Part shown: piece after piece, positions 8,371 to 16,882 of the stretch
Position numbering within the stretch: the first letter of the stretch is position 1
Layout: each line of letters begins with the position of its first letter
The notes under the pieces: generated by a model
What the model was told of the DNA's origin: nothing
Database searches by the model: none
The model's input: the letters and a program-made list of their open reading frames with translations, nothing else
Source of the DNA: an uncultured bacterium
GTDB taxonomy: Bacteria; Muiribacteriota; Ozemobacteria; Ozemobacterales; Ozemobacteraceae
NCBI GenBank assembly: GCA_937949615.1
Contig: CALEDQ010000005.1
Span: forward strand, 62,001-126,000
DNA length: 64,000 nucleotides
Reading direction: 5' to 3'
Position numbers and translations under genes: made by a program

Positions 8371-9903
8371 ATGTCAGTAGTTACAACCCGCAATCTCGAA
8401 TTGTTCAGCCGCAAGTTCGGCAAAATGCTCGGTTCAGGTATTCCGCTGCTGAAGGCTCTCGAACTGCTGCAGCGCGAAGAGGGCGATGCGCCGCTGGGTG
8501 CCATTATCGCCCAGATCTGCAGTCGGGTCAGAGAAGGCTATACCTTTTCCAGCTGTCTGAGCCTTTTTTCTGGCGTGTTCACTGAAGTATTCGTCGCCAT
8601 GGTCAAAGCTGCCGAGAATCAGGGGCGCCTCGATCAGGGCATGGTCGAAATTGCCGACAGCCTTGCTGACGGCACACTGGAAGCCGGTCAGGGTGGCGGT
8701 GAAATCAACGAGGCTGCCGGTGCCACCGAAGACGCCAATCTGCAGGTGATCAAGCTCGTTAACCGTGTTATTTCAGACGCCGTAAAAGAAAAACTCGCGC
8801 GCGTCGTTTTCAAGCCCGAGCGCGACCACGTTAAACTCAATGTCGCCAGGCAGAACAGCCTCGAAGCCCGCGAAAACTTCGACCACCCGACCTACGACCG
8901 TATCATTGCCCGCATCAAAATGATGTCAGCGCTAGATATCAGCGAAACCCGCCTGCCGCAGGACGGCCGCATGCTGGTCAAGGTCGAAAATGAACTCGTC
9001 GATATCCGCGTGCAGCTGGTTCCGACGGTTTTTGGCGAACAGATTCTGCTGTTTTTCAGCCGACCCGACGAAGTCGCGCCGCCGGTTTCAGCCGTTTTTC
9101 CTGATGAAGCGCAGAGAAAGCAGATTGTCGGCCTGCTGCAGAACCTCAACCGGGGTCTGGTCATCTTTGCCGGCCCGCACGGTTCTGGCAAGACCACCAG
9201 CCGCGATACGGCGGTATCGATACTGAACGACGGCACCAGGGTAATTTTTGAAGTCGGGCGTATTTACAAGGCCATCGACGGAATCGGCTGCATTCAGGTC
9301 AGACCGCATATCGGCATGACGATGCCGGCTGCCATCAGAGCCGCCGTGCGCGCCGAGGCCCACGTGATCGTCGTCGAAGAAATCAACGATGAAGATACTG
9401 CCCTCGAATGTTTCAAGGCCGCCAACGACGGCATTCTCGTGCTGACCCAGATGCATGCCCGCAATACTTCTGAAGTATTCAGGCAGCTTTTGAATCTGAA
9501 AGTGCCGCCGTTTCAGCTCTATGACGGAATTGGCGCCGTGGTTTTCCAGATGCTGGTGCGCAATGTCTGCCCTGATTGCCGCCGCGAGATCGAATTCTCG
9601 GCCCAGGATCTCTTCAGACTCAGTCTGGCTGATCTGAAACCCGGCCGTTACAGCGACAGCAAGGGTTGCGTAAACTGCCGGCATTCTGGTTACCGTGGAA
9701 TGCACCCGTTCTATGAAGTTACAGTGCCGACCAAGATTCTCAAAGAGGCAATCATCAAAGGCGACAGCAATCAGATTACCCTGGCGCTCGAAGCCCTGCA
9801 CGGCACCACCCTTGAAGCGAAAATCCGAGCCTGGGTCGAAGAAGGGCACACCAGCCCCGCCGAAGCTTCGCGCATCCGCACGATTCTGTTCGCCCAGCTC
9901 TGA
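8371..9903 (+). CDS. Fused GspF-like domain and GspE/PilB-like ATPase
   Basis: 510 aa from ATG 8371 (GGGAG ~9 nt upstream; an in-frame ATG at 8338 lies inside the previous gene). Residues ~8-95 match one half of a GspF/PilC platform domain (FSRKFGKMLGSGIPLLKALE, VKAAENQGRLDQG) but lack the membrane helices. Residues ~125-230 match the GspE N1 region (MMSALDISETRLPQDGR), and ~240-470 the ATPase core. Walker A is GPHGSGKTT (268-276). The usual Walker B G-E-I-R-D is VEEIND, the Asp box is degenerate (IFEVGRIYKAID), and the H-box reads QMHARN. Zinc-type cysteines C400/C403 and C433/C436 are kept. It may be a regulatory or altered secretion ATPase. It is the third gene of the sigma operon. Confidence 0.8.
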   Translation: MSVVTTRNLELFSRKFGKMLGSGIPLLKALELLQREEGDAPLGAIIAQICSRVREGYTFSSCLSLFSGVFTEVFVAMVKAAENQGRLDQGMVEIADSLADGTLEAGQGGGEINEAAGATEDANLQVIKLVNRVISDAVKEKLARVVFKPERDHVKLNVARQNSLEARENFDHPTYDRIIARIKMMSALDISETRLPQDGRMLVKVENELVDIRVQLVPTVFGEQILLFFSRPDEVAPPVSAVFPDEAQRKQIVGLLQNLNRGLVIFAGPHGSGKTTSRDTAVSILNDGTRVIFEVGRIYKAIDGIGCIQVRPHIGMTMPAAIRAAVRAEAHVIVVEEINDEDTALECFKAANDGILVLTQMHARNTSEVFRQLLNLKVPPFQLYDGIGAVVFQMLVRNVCPDCRREIEFSAQDLFRLSLADLKPGRYSDSKGCVNCRHSGYRGMHPFYEVTVPTKILKEAIIKGDSNQITLALEALHGTTLEAKIRAWVEEGHTSPAEASRIRTILFAQL

Positions 9904-9922
9904 TTCCTCAAAGCTCAATCAG

Positions 9923-9958
9923 ACGGTTATCAAAGCGCAGGCTGCGATAACCGTTTTT
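9923..9958 (+). terminator. Intrinsic terminator after the GspE-like gene
   Basis: Stem ACGGTTATC (9923-9931) pairs with GATAACCGT (9946-9954), loop of 14 nt, followed by TTTTTGTTT. It ends the sigma factor/anti-sigma/ATPase operon. A further 7-bp inverted repeat CTGCAGG/CCTGCAG (9980-10007) follows without a T-run. Confidence 0.8.
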
Positions 9959-10056
9959 GTTTACCTGTTTATTTGGTTACTGCAGGTATAATTGGGCAAC
10001 CCTGCAGACAGATATGGCCATCGAACCAGCAAATAGACACTTTGGTCGTAAAATCG

Positions 10057-12474
10057 TCACGGTGCTCTTTTGCCGCGGTTCTGCAAAACGCACCTGATTT
10101 TGTGCAGCAGTTCTGCTGATGACAGTGGTTTGTAGGCGAAGCCGGCGATGCCTTCCTGAGCGGCTTTTTTGCGGTCTATCTGGTCTGAGTGCCCGGTGAC
10201 AATGATTACCGGAGTTTCTGGTTTCAGCTGCAGAATCTTTCTGGCCATGGCCGCCCCCGTCATTTCGGGCATAGTCATGTCTGAAACAATAATGTCGAAA
10301 GCCTCAGGTGATTTCTCAAATGCGTGTAACGCCTCTACAGAACTGGAAAAAGCTGTTACATGATATCCGAAGCCTTCGAGCATTTCTGAATTTACGTTGA
10401 GTATCATCGGTTCGTCATCTACAAGCATGACGCTTTCTTTTCCTGAAAGTTCTTCGTTGATTGTTTTAACCGAAGAATGCTCTATTTGAGCACATTCGAC
10501 GGCTGGAAAATATATTTCAAAAGTCGTTCCGCGCCCGACTTCTGAAAATACACGTATTTCGCCGTTGTGTTCCTTGACTATGCCATGTACTACTGCAAGA
10601 CCCATTCCAGAGCCTTTGAATTTTTCTTTGGTGGTAAAGAAAGGCTCGAAGATTTTTGTCAGATTCTCAGCGGCTATACCGTGGCCTGTATCTGAAACTG
10701 ACAATTTGAGAAACACTGTGTGCTTATCAGGTCTCTCACTGAGTATCTCTGCCGGAAGTTGCGATTCTGAAACTTCTATTTTGAGACTGCCTGGTTCACC
10801 TTTCAAGGCGTGCATGGCATTGGTGCACAGATTCATCATTATCTGGTTGATCTGGTTGCTGTCAGCCAGAATTTTGCCCTGCGAAAGCCATAATTCTTCG
10901 ATCTTCATGGTTGACGGCAGGGTTGGGCGCAGCATTTTAACCGCTTCTCTGGCTTCATCTGCCAGACAGATGACTTTCTTTTCGGATACATTTTTGCGGC
11001 TGAAGGCAAGAATCTGTTTGACGAGATTTTTGGCCCTTTCTGCTGCCATTTCAATGTTGTCGAGATTTTTGAGCATTGCATTCTGGTCGCGCAGTCGATT
11101 TCTTGCCATGCCGAGATTGCCGATGATCACGAAAAGAATGTTGTTGAAATCATGGGCGATGCCACCGGCCAGCCTGCCGACCGCTTCCATTTTCTGGGTC
11201 TGCAGAAGCTCTCTTTCAAGCTTTTTCTGCTCGGTAATGTCGTTGCCAATACACAACATTTCTTTGAAATTGCCGCTTTCATCATAAATTGCCCGGTTAG
11301 ACCAGCGGATATAAACTCTTGAACCATCACCACAAAGATTTTCATTCTCAACGATGATATGACTCGATGGGTCTGAAAACACAGGCTCGATAATGGTTTT
11401 AATTTCCGTTCCATCACTCTGGGCATGTGGCAGAATTGTCTCGTAAATCGACTTGCCGAGCAGTTGCTCAGAACTGAATTTAAGCAGTTTCTGCCCGAAC
11501 TGATTGATAAAGCATATTCGCTTTTCTGCATCGAGACGCAGAATTACAGAGTTGGCCTGCTCTACAAGGTTACGAAAATCCTTTTCCTGGTCGGCCAGTT
11601 CTTTAGTTTTCTGCTGCACCAGATGCTTCATCAGGCGCATGCCATAAAGGGTAAATCCCGTAATTAAAACCAGAATCGATAAAATGACACTGACCCATTT
11701 CGGAATAAAGCTCTTTCCAGGCTTTGCCGTCCCCAGCCATAAATCCAGCTTTTCATGATAAAAAGAGCCCTCCGCCGATTTCCATTTTTTGACTTTTTCG
11801 TCGAGACGCGTCAGCAGGTCTGCGTTGCAACCTTTCTTTGTCGCAAAAAAAACATTGAATGGCGAAAACTGAATCGATGTCGATACCAGCCCATGTTCAT
11901 GACAGAATCTCAGGCCGAAGTGCTGCGGTGCAACGCCAGCGACGGCTTTTCCAGTGGCCACCGCGTCGAAAACCTCATGATGAGTCGCCAGTTCGATGAT
12001 ATTGCATCTGCCGCCAAAACCGGTCAGTGTGTTGATAAAATTCTGGCCGTTGATATCCTTTTGCATTATGGCGACATTTTTGTCGCGGAGGTCGAGAATG
12101 TTGTTTATGCCGCTGTCAGGGCGGGTAAAAACCTGGCCCCAGATCAGTGCCACCGGTTCGTGGCTGAAATCCATGATTTCCTGGCGTTCCGGGGAAATGG
12201 CGACCGTGGTCATCAGGTCGATCTCGCGGTTCTGCAGCCTCTCGTAGCACTCGTTCCAGCTGCCGGGCACAAAAACCGGGTGGCGGGCCGAGTTTTTGAA
12301 TGCTTCCCTGATAAGATCAGTGTTAAAACCGGTCGCTTCACCGCTGCTGTCAACGAAGTTCAAAGGTTCGAGCGGAAACACACCAACCCTGAAAACCTGT
12401 GAGTCTTTGTCTGCCAGAACTACACAGCTGATCAGGCAAAAAAATACCATAACGAAAAGCAGGTATTTTCTCAT
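10057..12474 (-). CDS. Hybrid sensor histidine kinase with periplasmic solute-binding domain, PAS and receiver domains
   Basis: About 805 aa. A signal anchor (MRKYLLFVMVFFCLISC) is followed by a bacterial extracellular solute-binding family 3 domain (residues ~28-245; FRVGVFPLEPLNFVDSSGEA, then typical TGFNTDLIREAF). Then come one transmembrane helix (~262-284), a PAS domain (~300-415) and a HisKA region with phospho-acceptor His in GGIAHDFNN. An HATPase domain follows (N-box NLCTNAMHAL, G boxes DTGHGI and GSGMGLAVVHG). The C-terminal receiver has phospho-Asp in IIVSDMTMPEM and the conserved Lys in AYKPLS. It should sense a small ligand in the periplasm. ATG 12474 is used (GAGGGG 6 nt upstream); a TTG at 12492 is less likely. 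No separate response regulator lies next to it. Confidence 0.9.
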   Translation of the reverse strand: MRKYLLFVMVFFCLISCVVLADKDSQVFRVGVFPLEPLNFVDSSGEATGFNTDLIREAFKNSARHPVFVPGSWNECYERLQNREIDLMTTVAISPERQEIMDFSHEPVALIWGQVFTRPDSGINNILDLRDKNVAIMQKDINGQNFINTLTGFGGRCNIIELATHHEVFDAVATGKAVAGVAPQHFGLRFCHEHGLVSTSIQFSPFNVFFATKKGCNADLLTRLDEKVKKWKSAEGSFYHEKLDLWLGTAKPGKSFIPKWVSVILSILVLITGFTLYGMRLMKHLVQQKTKELADQEKDFRNLVEQANSVILRLDAEKRICFINQFGQKLLKFSSEQLLGKSIYETILPHAQSDGTEIKTIIEPVFSDPSSHIIVENENLCGDGSRVYIRWSNRAIYDESGNFKEMLCIGNDITEQKKLERELLQTQKMEAVGRLAGGIAHDFNNILFVIIGNLGMARNRLRDQNAMLKNLDNIEMAAERAKNLVKQILAFSRKNVSEKKVICLADEAREAVKMLRPTLPSTMKIEELWLSQGKILADSNQINQIMMNLCTNAMHALKGEPGSLKIEVSESQLPAEILSERPDKHTVFLKLSVSDTGHGIAAENLTKIFEPFFTTKEKFKGSGMGLAVVHGIVKEHNGEIRVFSEVGRGTTFEIYFPAVECAQIEHSSVKTINEELSGKESVMLVDDEPMILNVNSEMLEGFGYHVTAFSSSVEALHAFEKSPEAFDIIVSDMTMPEMTGAAMARKILQLKPETPVIIVTGHSDQIDRKKAAQEGIAGFAYKPLSSAELLHKIRCVLQNRGKRAP

Positions 12475-12524
12475 GTTTCCCCTCAATTTCAATGATATGG
12501 TTTTTATTGAAAAAAGCTACCTGC

Positions 12525-12583
12525 ATTTTGCGAGAAAAAATAAAAAAGGCGGGAGTCGAATTTTAAAAATGCCGACTCCCGCC
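12525..12583 (-). terminator. Intrinsic terminator of the M23 peptidase gene
   Basis: An 11-bp perfect stem, GGCGGGAGTCG (12548-12558) with CGACTCCCGCC (12573-12583); on the minus strand it is followed by a T-rich run (12530-12547 complement). It separates the peptidase gene from the histidine kinase gene. Confidence 0.85.
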
Positions 12584-12603
12584 ATGGTTGATTGGGTCCT
12601 GAT

Positions 12604-13470
12604 TCAGGTGTTGCTTTGATGGGTCCAGCCGGTAACTTCGTTGTTTTCGTGGCTGAAGACAACTTTCAGCCATTCGCCACGCCGCTCGACGATTTTGAAA
12701 GCTTTGCCTTTCGGTGCGACGGCAATGATGTCGTCAGAAGTTGACGGGCCGGATCTTACATTGTTCTTTTCAGAAACAAAGGTGCCGGTAGTCGGCTGCT
12801 GCTTTTTGGGAAAATATTTCTCGGGGTTCAAAACAAGGTCAAAGCTCTGACTTGGTTTGCTGGCAACAAAATAACTGGCCTTGTAGCCGACTTCGAAATG
12901 CAGATGCCGGGTTTCGCTGCGGCCGCTATTGCCCATTTCACCGACGACATCGCCGGTGGTCATACGATCGCCGACTTTTGCCTTGATCGAATTCGGAGCC
13001 AGATGAGCATAGCGGGTGTAGATGCCATTGCCATGATAAAGAACCACGTGATTACCCCAGCCGGCCCCAGCTTCACGCAGACTGGCATTTTTGCCGAACA
13101 TGGCACTCTGCGGGCAGCCGGTTCTTACATAAGCCACAGTGCCGTCAGCTGCAGCAATTACGGGCACATGCGGAACAGCCTGATTGGTGTGAACAAAATC
13201 CATGCCTTCATGAGAAGCCTTATTGCCAGGCTTGCCGGCAAACGCTACCTTGTAGGTCATTATACTTGGCACTTCTTTTATCGACCAGGTCTGATTGTTG
13301 GGAAAGCCAGCTGCGGTAGTTTGTACCGGTGATGTTTCCTGAAGGGTTGTAGAATGGAAAGGAACCGCCGGGTTCTGTGTGTAATAATCGTCTGCCAGAC
13401 AGGGCAAGGCTGATGCTATAAGCAGAAGCGAAACAAACAGTACCTTGAGCGAAGCGGTCAGATTTTTCAT
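12604..13470 (-). CDS. Secreted M23 peptidase with C-terminal SH3 domain
   Basis: 288 aa with signal peptide (cleavage likely after ALPCLA). The LytM/M23 zinc-endopeptidase core has all ligands: H87 and D91 in HEGMD, H156 in YAHL, and H189/H191 in HLHFE. This supports an active peptidoglycan hydrolase in the periplasm. Residues ~230-285 form a bacterial SH3 domain (NNVRSGPSTSDDIIAVAPKG), a common cell-wall binding module, but in the C-terminal position. It is a single-gene unit with its own terminator. It lies at the head of a 9-kb minus-strand group of secreted proteins. Confidence 0.9.
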   Translation of the reverse strand: MKNLTASLKVLFVSLLLIASALPCLADDYYTQNPAVPFHSTTLQETSPVQTTAAGFPNNQTWSIKEVPSIMTYKVAFAGKPGNKASHEGMDFVHTNQAVPHVPVIAAADGTVAYVRTGCPQSAMFGKNASLREAGAGWGNHVVLYHGNGIYTRYAHLAPNSIKAKVGDRMTTGDVVGEMGNSGRSETRHLHFEVGYKASYFVASKPSQSFDLVLNPEKYFPKKQQPTTGTFVSEKNNVRSGPSTSDDIIAVAPKGKAFKIVERRGEWLKVVFSHENNEVTGWTHQSNT

Positions 13471-13604
13471 TTTTCCTCCATGGCGTCTGACCTGTAGTTT
13501 GCATGTGAGTCAGACTTGTAGAACATTATACTTTTCATAGCCGTCACGGGCTTGTAAAACAGGCTTTTGTAACCGGTTGCCGCTTAATAATTGCGCAGAA
13601 AAAA

Positions 13605-13625
13605 AAGCCGCAGCTAATGCGGCTT
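13605..13625 (-). terminator. Intrinsic terminator of the 594-aa secreted protein gene
   Basis: AAGCCGCA (13605-13612) pairs with TGCGGCTT (13618-13625), loop GCTAA; the minus strand continues into eight T residues (13597-13606 complement). It lies about 70 nt past the stop. Confidence 0.75.
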
Positions 13626-13694
13626 TGCTAAAGGGGCAACGTTATGCGTTGCTTTTTTTATGAATCAGATAGTTCTGGAATATTGGATTTACAT

Positions 13695-15467
13695 TTACTT
13701 GTGCATGATCAGCGAGGTGGGTTTCTGTGGTATCAGACCGGGAATTACGCCGCCGATCTGACAGGTCAGGATTGTCCACATTGGGTACTCTCGGCTGGCG
13801 AATAATTGGAGCAGGTGGTCATGGGCAGCGCGCGGGAAAACGGTCTTGATCGCGAGAAGGGCGTTTACCAACGCTTTGACCTTACCCGGGTTTCTGGTTC
13901 CGAATGGGGTCTGCACAAAATCTTTCCAGTTGCCCTGGGCATTGCCAAAACTGGTAATGGTCTTTTCAACTTCTCTGCCGAGGCTTATGAGACTGGCAAA
14001 TCTTTTGGCGTCAGCTGAGCCCGACTTTTGCCAGGCAATGATTTCGGGCCTTTTGCCGAGGCCATTTATCAACTGGTCAAGAGCGCCGTAAAGAGCGCAA
14101 TGTGAGTCCTGAACACATGAAACATCGGGTCTGACCATCGAACAGCCTGAGCCGGAGCCGGTGCGGTATTTTGCCATCATTTTTTCAAGCTCGCGTTCAA
14201 GGCCGCGCATCGGCCTGATTGTCTGGCCGTTGATGTTGTAGGGTTCGAGTTCAGGAATTTTTAAAACGGTGTCGGCGACCGGTATCGAATACATCCAGCC
14301 GCGGCGAAGATTGCCCATGTAGGCATGCCACTTTATCGAGCCTGAAACGACTTCTTCACGGTTGTGCCCGTAAACCTGTTTATATTCGATATCCCAGCGT
14401 GGCTCGCCGGTAAAATGATCTTTGATCACCTCGGCAAACCCGAAAGCGAAATGGCCGGTAACCAGGTTCAGCAGGTCCATGACGCCGGCTTTCTGGTTGG
14501 CGGCTTTGCGCCAGCCAAACAGGTGAATGAACAGGTGGCGGCCGCCAACCGGCCAGTCTCTGGCAATGCCGGCAGTCTGATTTGTCGCAGAGTATGTGTT
14601 GCGGAATAAGCCCGGTTTAAGTCCTGCAAAAACACCGTTTTTTGCGAAGTCCTTAATATCCTGCGGTTGATCGAGGCAGGTGGTCGGGTTCAACAGCAGT
14701 GGCAATCTCGGCTCGATCGATTTTACCAGAAAGCTCTTTTTCATTTTCTTGCCGTAAAGATACCAGCCGCCGTTATTCAGGCCGGTGGTTTCTATCTGTT
14801 CTACAGAAGTGTTGGGAGCATCTTCGTTGGGCCGTGGTTTGCGCGGCATTATCGTGACCACTTCTTCGGGGCCGTCAAATCTTCTGGTCGCCGGGTTGTA
14901 ATGAACGATGGTTCTCAAATTGCCTTCTGCCTTGCCTTTAAAGCGGGCAAGACAGACGTGCGAGCCATTAACCTGAACCGGTTCTTGAGAAATATACAAA
15001 GTACCATCACGATAGGTCGCATTTTTCAGAACTACTTCTATCGTGCCTTCGCTTCGGTTGGCGGCGAGTGATTCGAGCGGGCTTACCTTTTTCCAGCCAT
15101 CGAGAATGGTCGGGAAACGGCAACCGGCGCGCTCGCCGAAAGCCTGGGTCGCCGGGTCGAAGCTGACATCGACAGAAAGCTCGTCGAACCAGTTTTCGTC
15201 TTTATCTGAGCGGTTCCAGGCAAGTTTGACGAAACGGCCGATCAGCTCGCGGTTCGGACTTGAAAAAACCAGCATTGGAACCGAACCGCCCGGCAGGCGT
15301 TTTGCCAGCGGTGGCAGAACGATCTGGCCGCCCCATTCCCCGATTGATTTGTAATATGCCGCAAAATCGGCCGGATTCTGGGCGTTCATCTGCTCGAAAA
15401 GCCCGGCATGCAGCGATGAGCTGATCAGTAATAAAAATACAATCAGGGCTGACAGTCTATTCCGCAT
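13695..15467 (-). CDS. Secreted protein of unknown function, possible papain-like Cys/His signature
   Basis: 590 aa from ATG 15467 (GGAG 7 nt upstream; the 4-residue-longer start at 15479 has no good ribosome site). Signal peptide LSALIVFLLLISSSLHA. I do not recognise the family. Visible marks: an N-terminal beta-rich region with FSSPNRELIGRFVKL, a central LVTGHFAFGFAEVIKD, a following GHNREEVVSG, and then RPDVSCVQDSHCALYGALDQL, all in the second half. A His strand followed by a Cys helix is the order seen in permuted NlpC/P60 and DUF4105 enzymes, and the gene directly upstream encodes a DUF4105-like protein with only 16 nt between stop and start. The function is not assignable; a thiol hydrolase or transferase of lipoprotein or cell wall is an inference. 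Confidence 0.55.
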   Translation of the reverse strand: MRNRLSALIVFLLLISSSLHAGLFEQMNAQNPADFAAYYKSIGEWGGQIVLPPLAKRLPGGSVPMLVFSSPNRELIGRFVKLAWNRSDKDENWFDELSVDVSFDPATQAFGERAGCRFPTILDGWKKVSPLESLAANRSEGTIEVVLKNATYRDGTLYISQEPVQVNGSHVCLARFKGKAEGNLRTIVHYNPATRRFDGPEEVVTIMPRKPRPNEDAPNTSVEQIETTGLNNGGWYLYGKKMKKSFLVKSIEPRLPLLLNPTTCLDQPQDIKDFAKNGVFAGLKPGLFRNTYSATNQTAGIARDWPVGGRHLFIHLFGWRKAANQKAGVMDLLNLVTGHFAFGFAEVIKDHFTGEPRWDIEYKQVYGHNREEVVSGSIKWHAYMGNLRRGWMYSIPVADTVLKIPELEPYNINGQTIRPMRGLERELEKMMAKYRTGSGSGCSMVRPDVSCVQDSHCALYGALDQLINGLGKRPEIIAWQKSGSADAKRFASLISLGREVEKTITSFGNAQGNWKDFVQTPFGTRNPGKVKALVNALLAIKTVFPRAAHDHLLQLFASREYPMWTILTCQIGGVIPGLIPQKPTSLIMHK

Positions 15468-15483
15468 AACAGTCTCCATACTT

Positions 15484-16761
15484 TTATTTTCTCGGGAAAG
15501 TATCGAAAAGCTTGAGTGAAGCTACATATTCCGGTTTCTGTTCCTGGCGGGTGTGGTTGAGTTCGAACTGCACAATCAGGAAAAGCGCCTTGTTCAGTGG
15601 CGCGTAACGCTCATCGCGATTCAGTTTGTGTTGTCTGATGCCTTCGATGTAAAAATTCAGACAGCTTTCGGGTGATTTTCTGACCAGCTGTACGATAGTT
15701 TCGATCGCGTCGGCAATTTCGTCAGAAACTTTCTGTCTGGCCTTGAGAACCCTGAAGAAATCTTCGTTGGCCGGGCTGAGCAGTTCGTTGAGTCTTGCCA
15801 GGTCAATTTCGGCGGTTCTCAGTCTGATAAAATTCTCGAGCTGAACTACCAGCGGAATCAGATCTGATGGCGCGCGGCCGTAACCCGGAAGCTTCGTCAG
15901 ATCGATTGTCTGAGCGCCCATGCTTGTCGGAATTTTCACCACCCGGTGGTCGGCATTGAGAACTACCCGCTCGCCGGCATTGAGGCCTTTCTTTGAGAGG
16001 TAACCAGGCGAAAATTTCGGCAACGAGACATTGTGGCTGACGATTTTGTCGGGCAGAGCCCAGAAATCTTTGAAAAACTGTTTACCAAGCCCCTGCATGA
16101 GAATGCGATAGGCTCCGACTACGCAGTTGTTACCGAGAACATGATAATAGTCACGGCTGCGGTCGATCAGTGACTGCTCGATCCCGGCCTTTAGAACGCT
16201 TTCTACCTGTTCTTTCTTGAGCCGCAGCGGAAACATTTTAACGGTCTGCCGGAAGATGGTGAGGCTGTTCTGAACCCTGTCTGTCAGGGTGCCGACTTCG
16301 AAAACCAGTGGCCATGGGTCTTTTGAGAATGCCGGAAAGAAGGCTTTCATGAAAGACGATGGCGTCTCGCCTTCACGCAGGCGGTTGGTGACTGAAATTA
16401 CCAGCCCGAAATCGCTTTTTTTGCCATCTTCGCTGGTGACGCCATTCATCGATTTAAAGGTGAACGCCAGTGAAATGTGCGCAGCTACTGCCTTGGGCGG
16501 GAAATCTTCGCTGCACAGATAGACGCGATCGACTTCTGAATATCTGATGCGGGCGCGGCCATAGATCGCATGAAATTTCTGGCCATCGAAAGTTGAACCC
16601 CAGCGGAAATCATCGAGAACCACTTCATTGGCGCTTCGACTGACAAGCCTTACGGGGCGGAGATTTGGGTCCCACTGGGGGCCTGCGGCCAGAAAGCCTG
16701 CCGAGGCGAACAGCAGCAGCAGGCTGAAAAGGGCTGTGAACCTGAAAATATTTTTTCCCAT
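15484..16761 (-). CDS. DUF4105/Lnb N-terminal periplasmic domain-like secreted protein
   Basis: 425 aa with signal peptide (SLLLLFASAGFLAAG). The pattern A-A-H95-I-S-L-A-F, then LVISVTNRLREGE, KMFPLRLKKEQV, and YYHVLGNN-C213-VVGAYRIL matches the DUF4105 layout. That layout is a His on the first strand, an 'EARRExGE'-type strand, and a late N-N-C-T/V followed by a helix. In Lnb this Cys/His pair transfers an acyl chain to lipoproteins. The N-terminal domain is present but I see no Lnb-type membrane helices, so activity as a free periplasmic enzyme is inference. Residues after ~230 (LPKFSPGYLSKKG onward) are unknown. ATG 16761 is used (AGGAG 8 nt upstream). Probably one operon with the next gene (13695-15467). 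Confidence 0.6.
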   Translation of the reverse strand: MGKNIFRFTALFSLLLLFASAGFLAAGPQWDPNLRPVRLVSRSANEVVLDDFRWGSTFDGQKFHAIYGRARIRYSEVDRVYLCSEDFPPKAVAAHISLAFTFKSMNGVTSEDGKKSDFGLVISVTNRLREGETPSSFMKAFFPAFSKDPWPLVFEVGTLTDRVQNSLTIFRQTVKMFPLRLKKEQVESVLKAGIEQSLIDRSRDYYHVLGNNCVVGAYRILMQGLGKQFFKDFWALPDKIVSHNVSLPKFSPGYLSKKGLNAGERVVLNADHRVVKIPTSMGAQTIDLTKLPGYGRAPSDLIPLVVQLENFIRLRTAEIDLARLNELLSPANEDFFRVLKARQKVSDEIADAIETIVQLVRKSPESCLNFYIEGIRQHKLNRDERYAPLNKALFLIVQFELNHTRQEQKPEYVASLKLFDTFPRK

Positions 16762-16882
16762 CACCAGAACTCCTGATACTTAAGTTTAATTGCAGGGCGT
16801 TGTAGTTGCGAGTAACCTTTGCAATATCGTTTCAACGCGAAACTCAATTTTCACTGTTTCATAAAAAAAGCAAAAAACCTTT

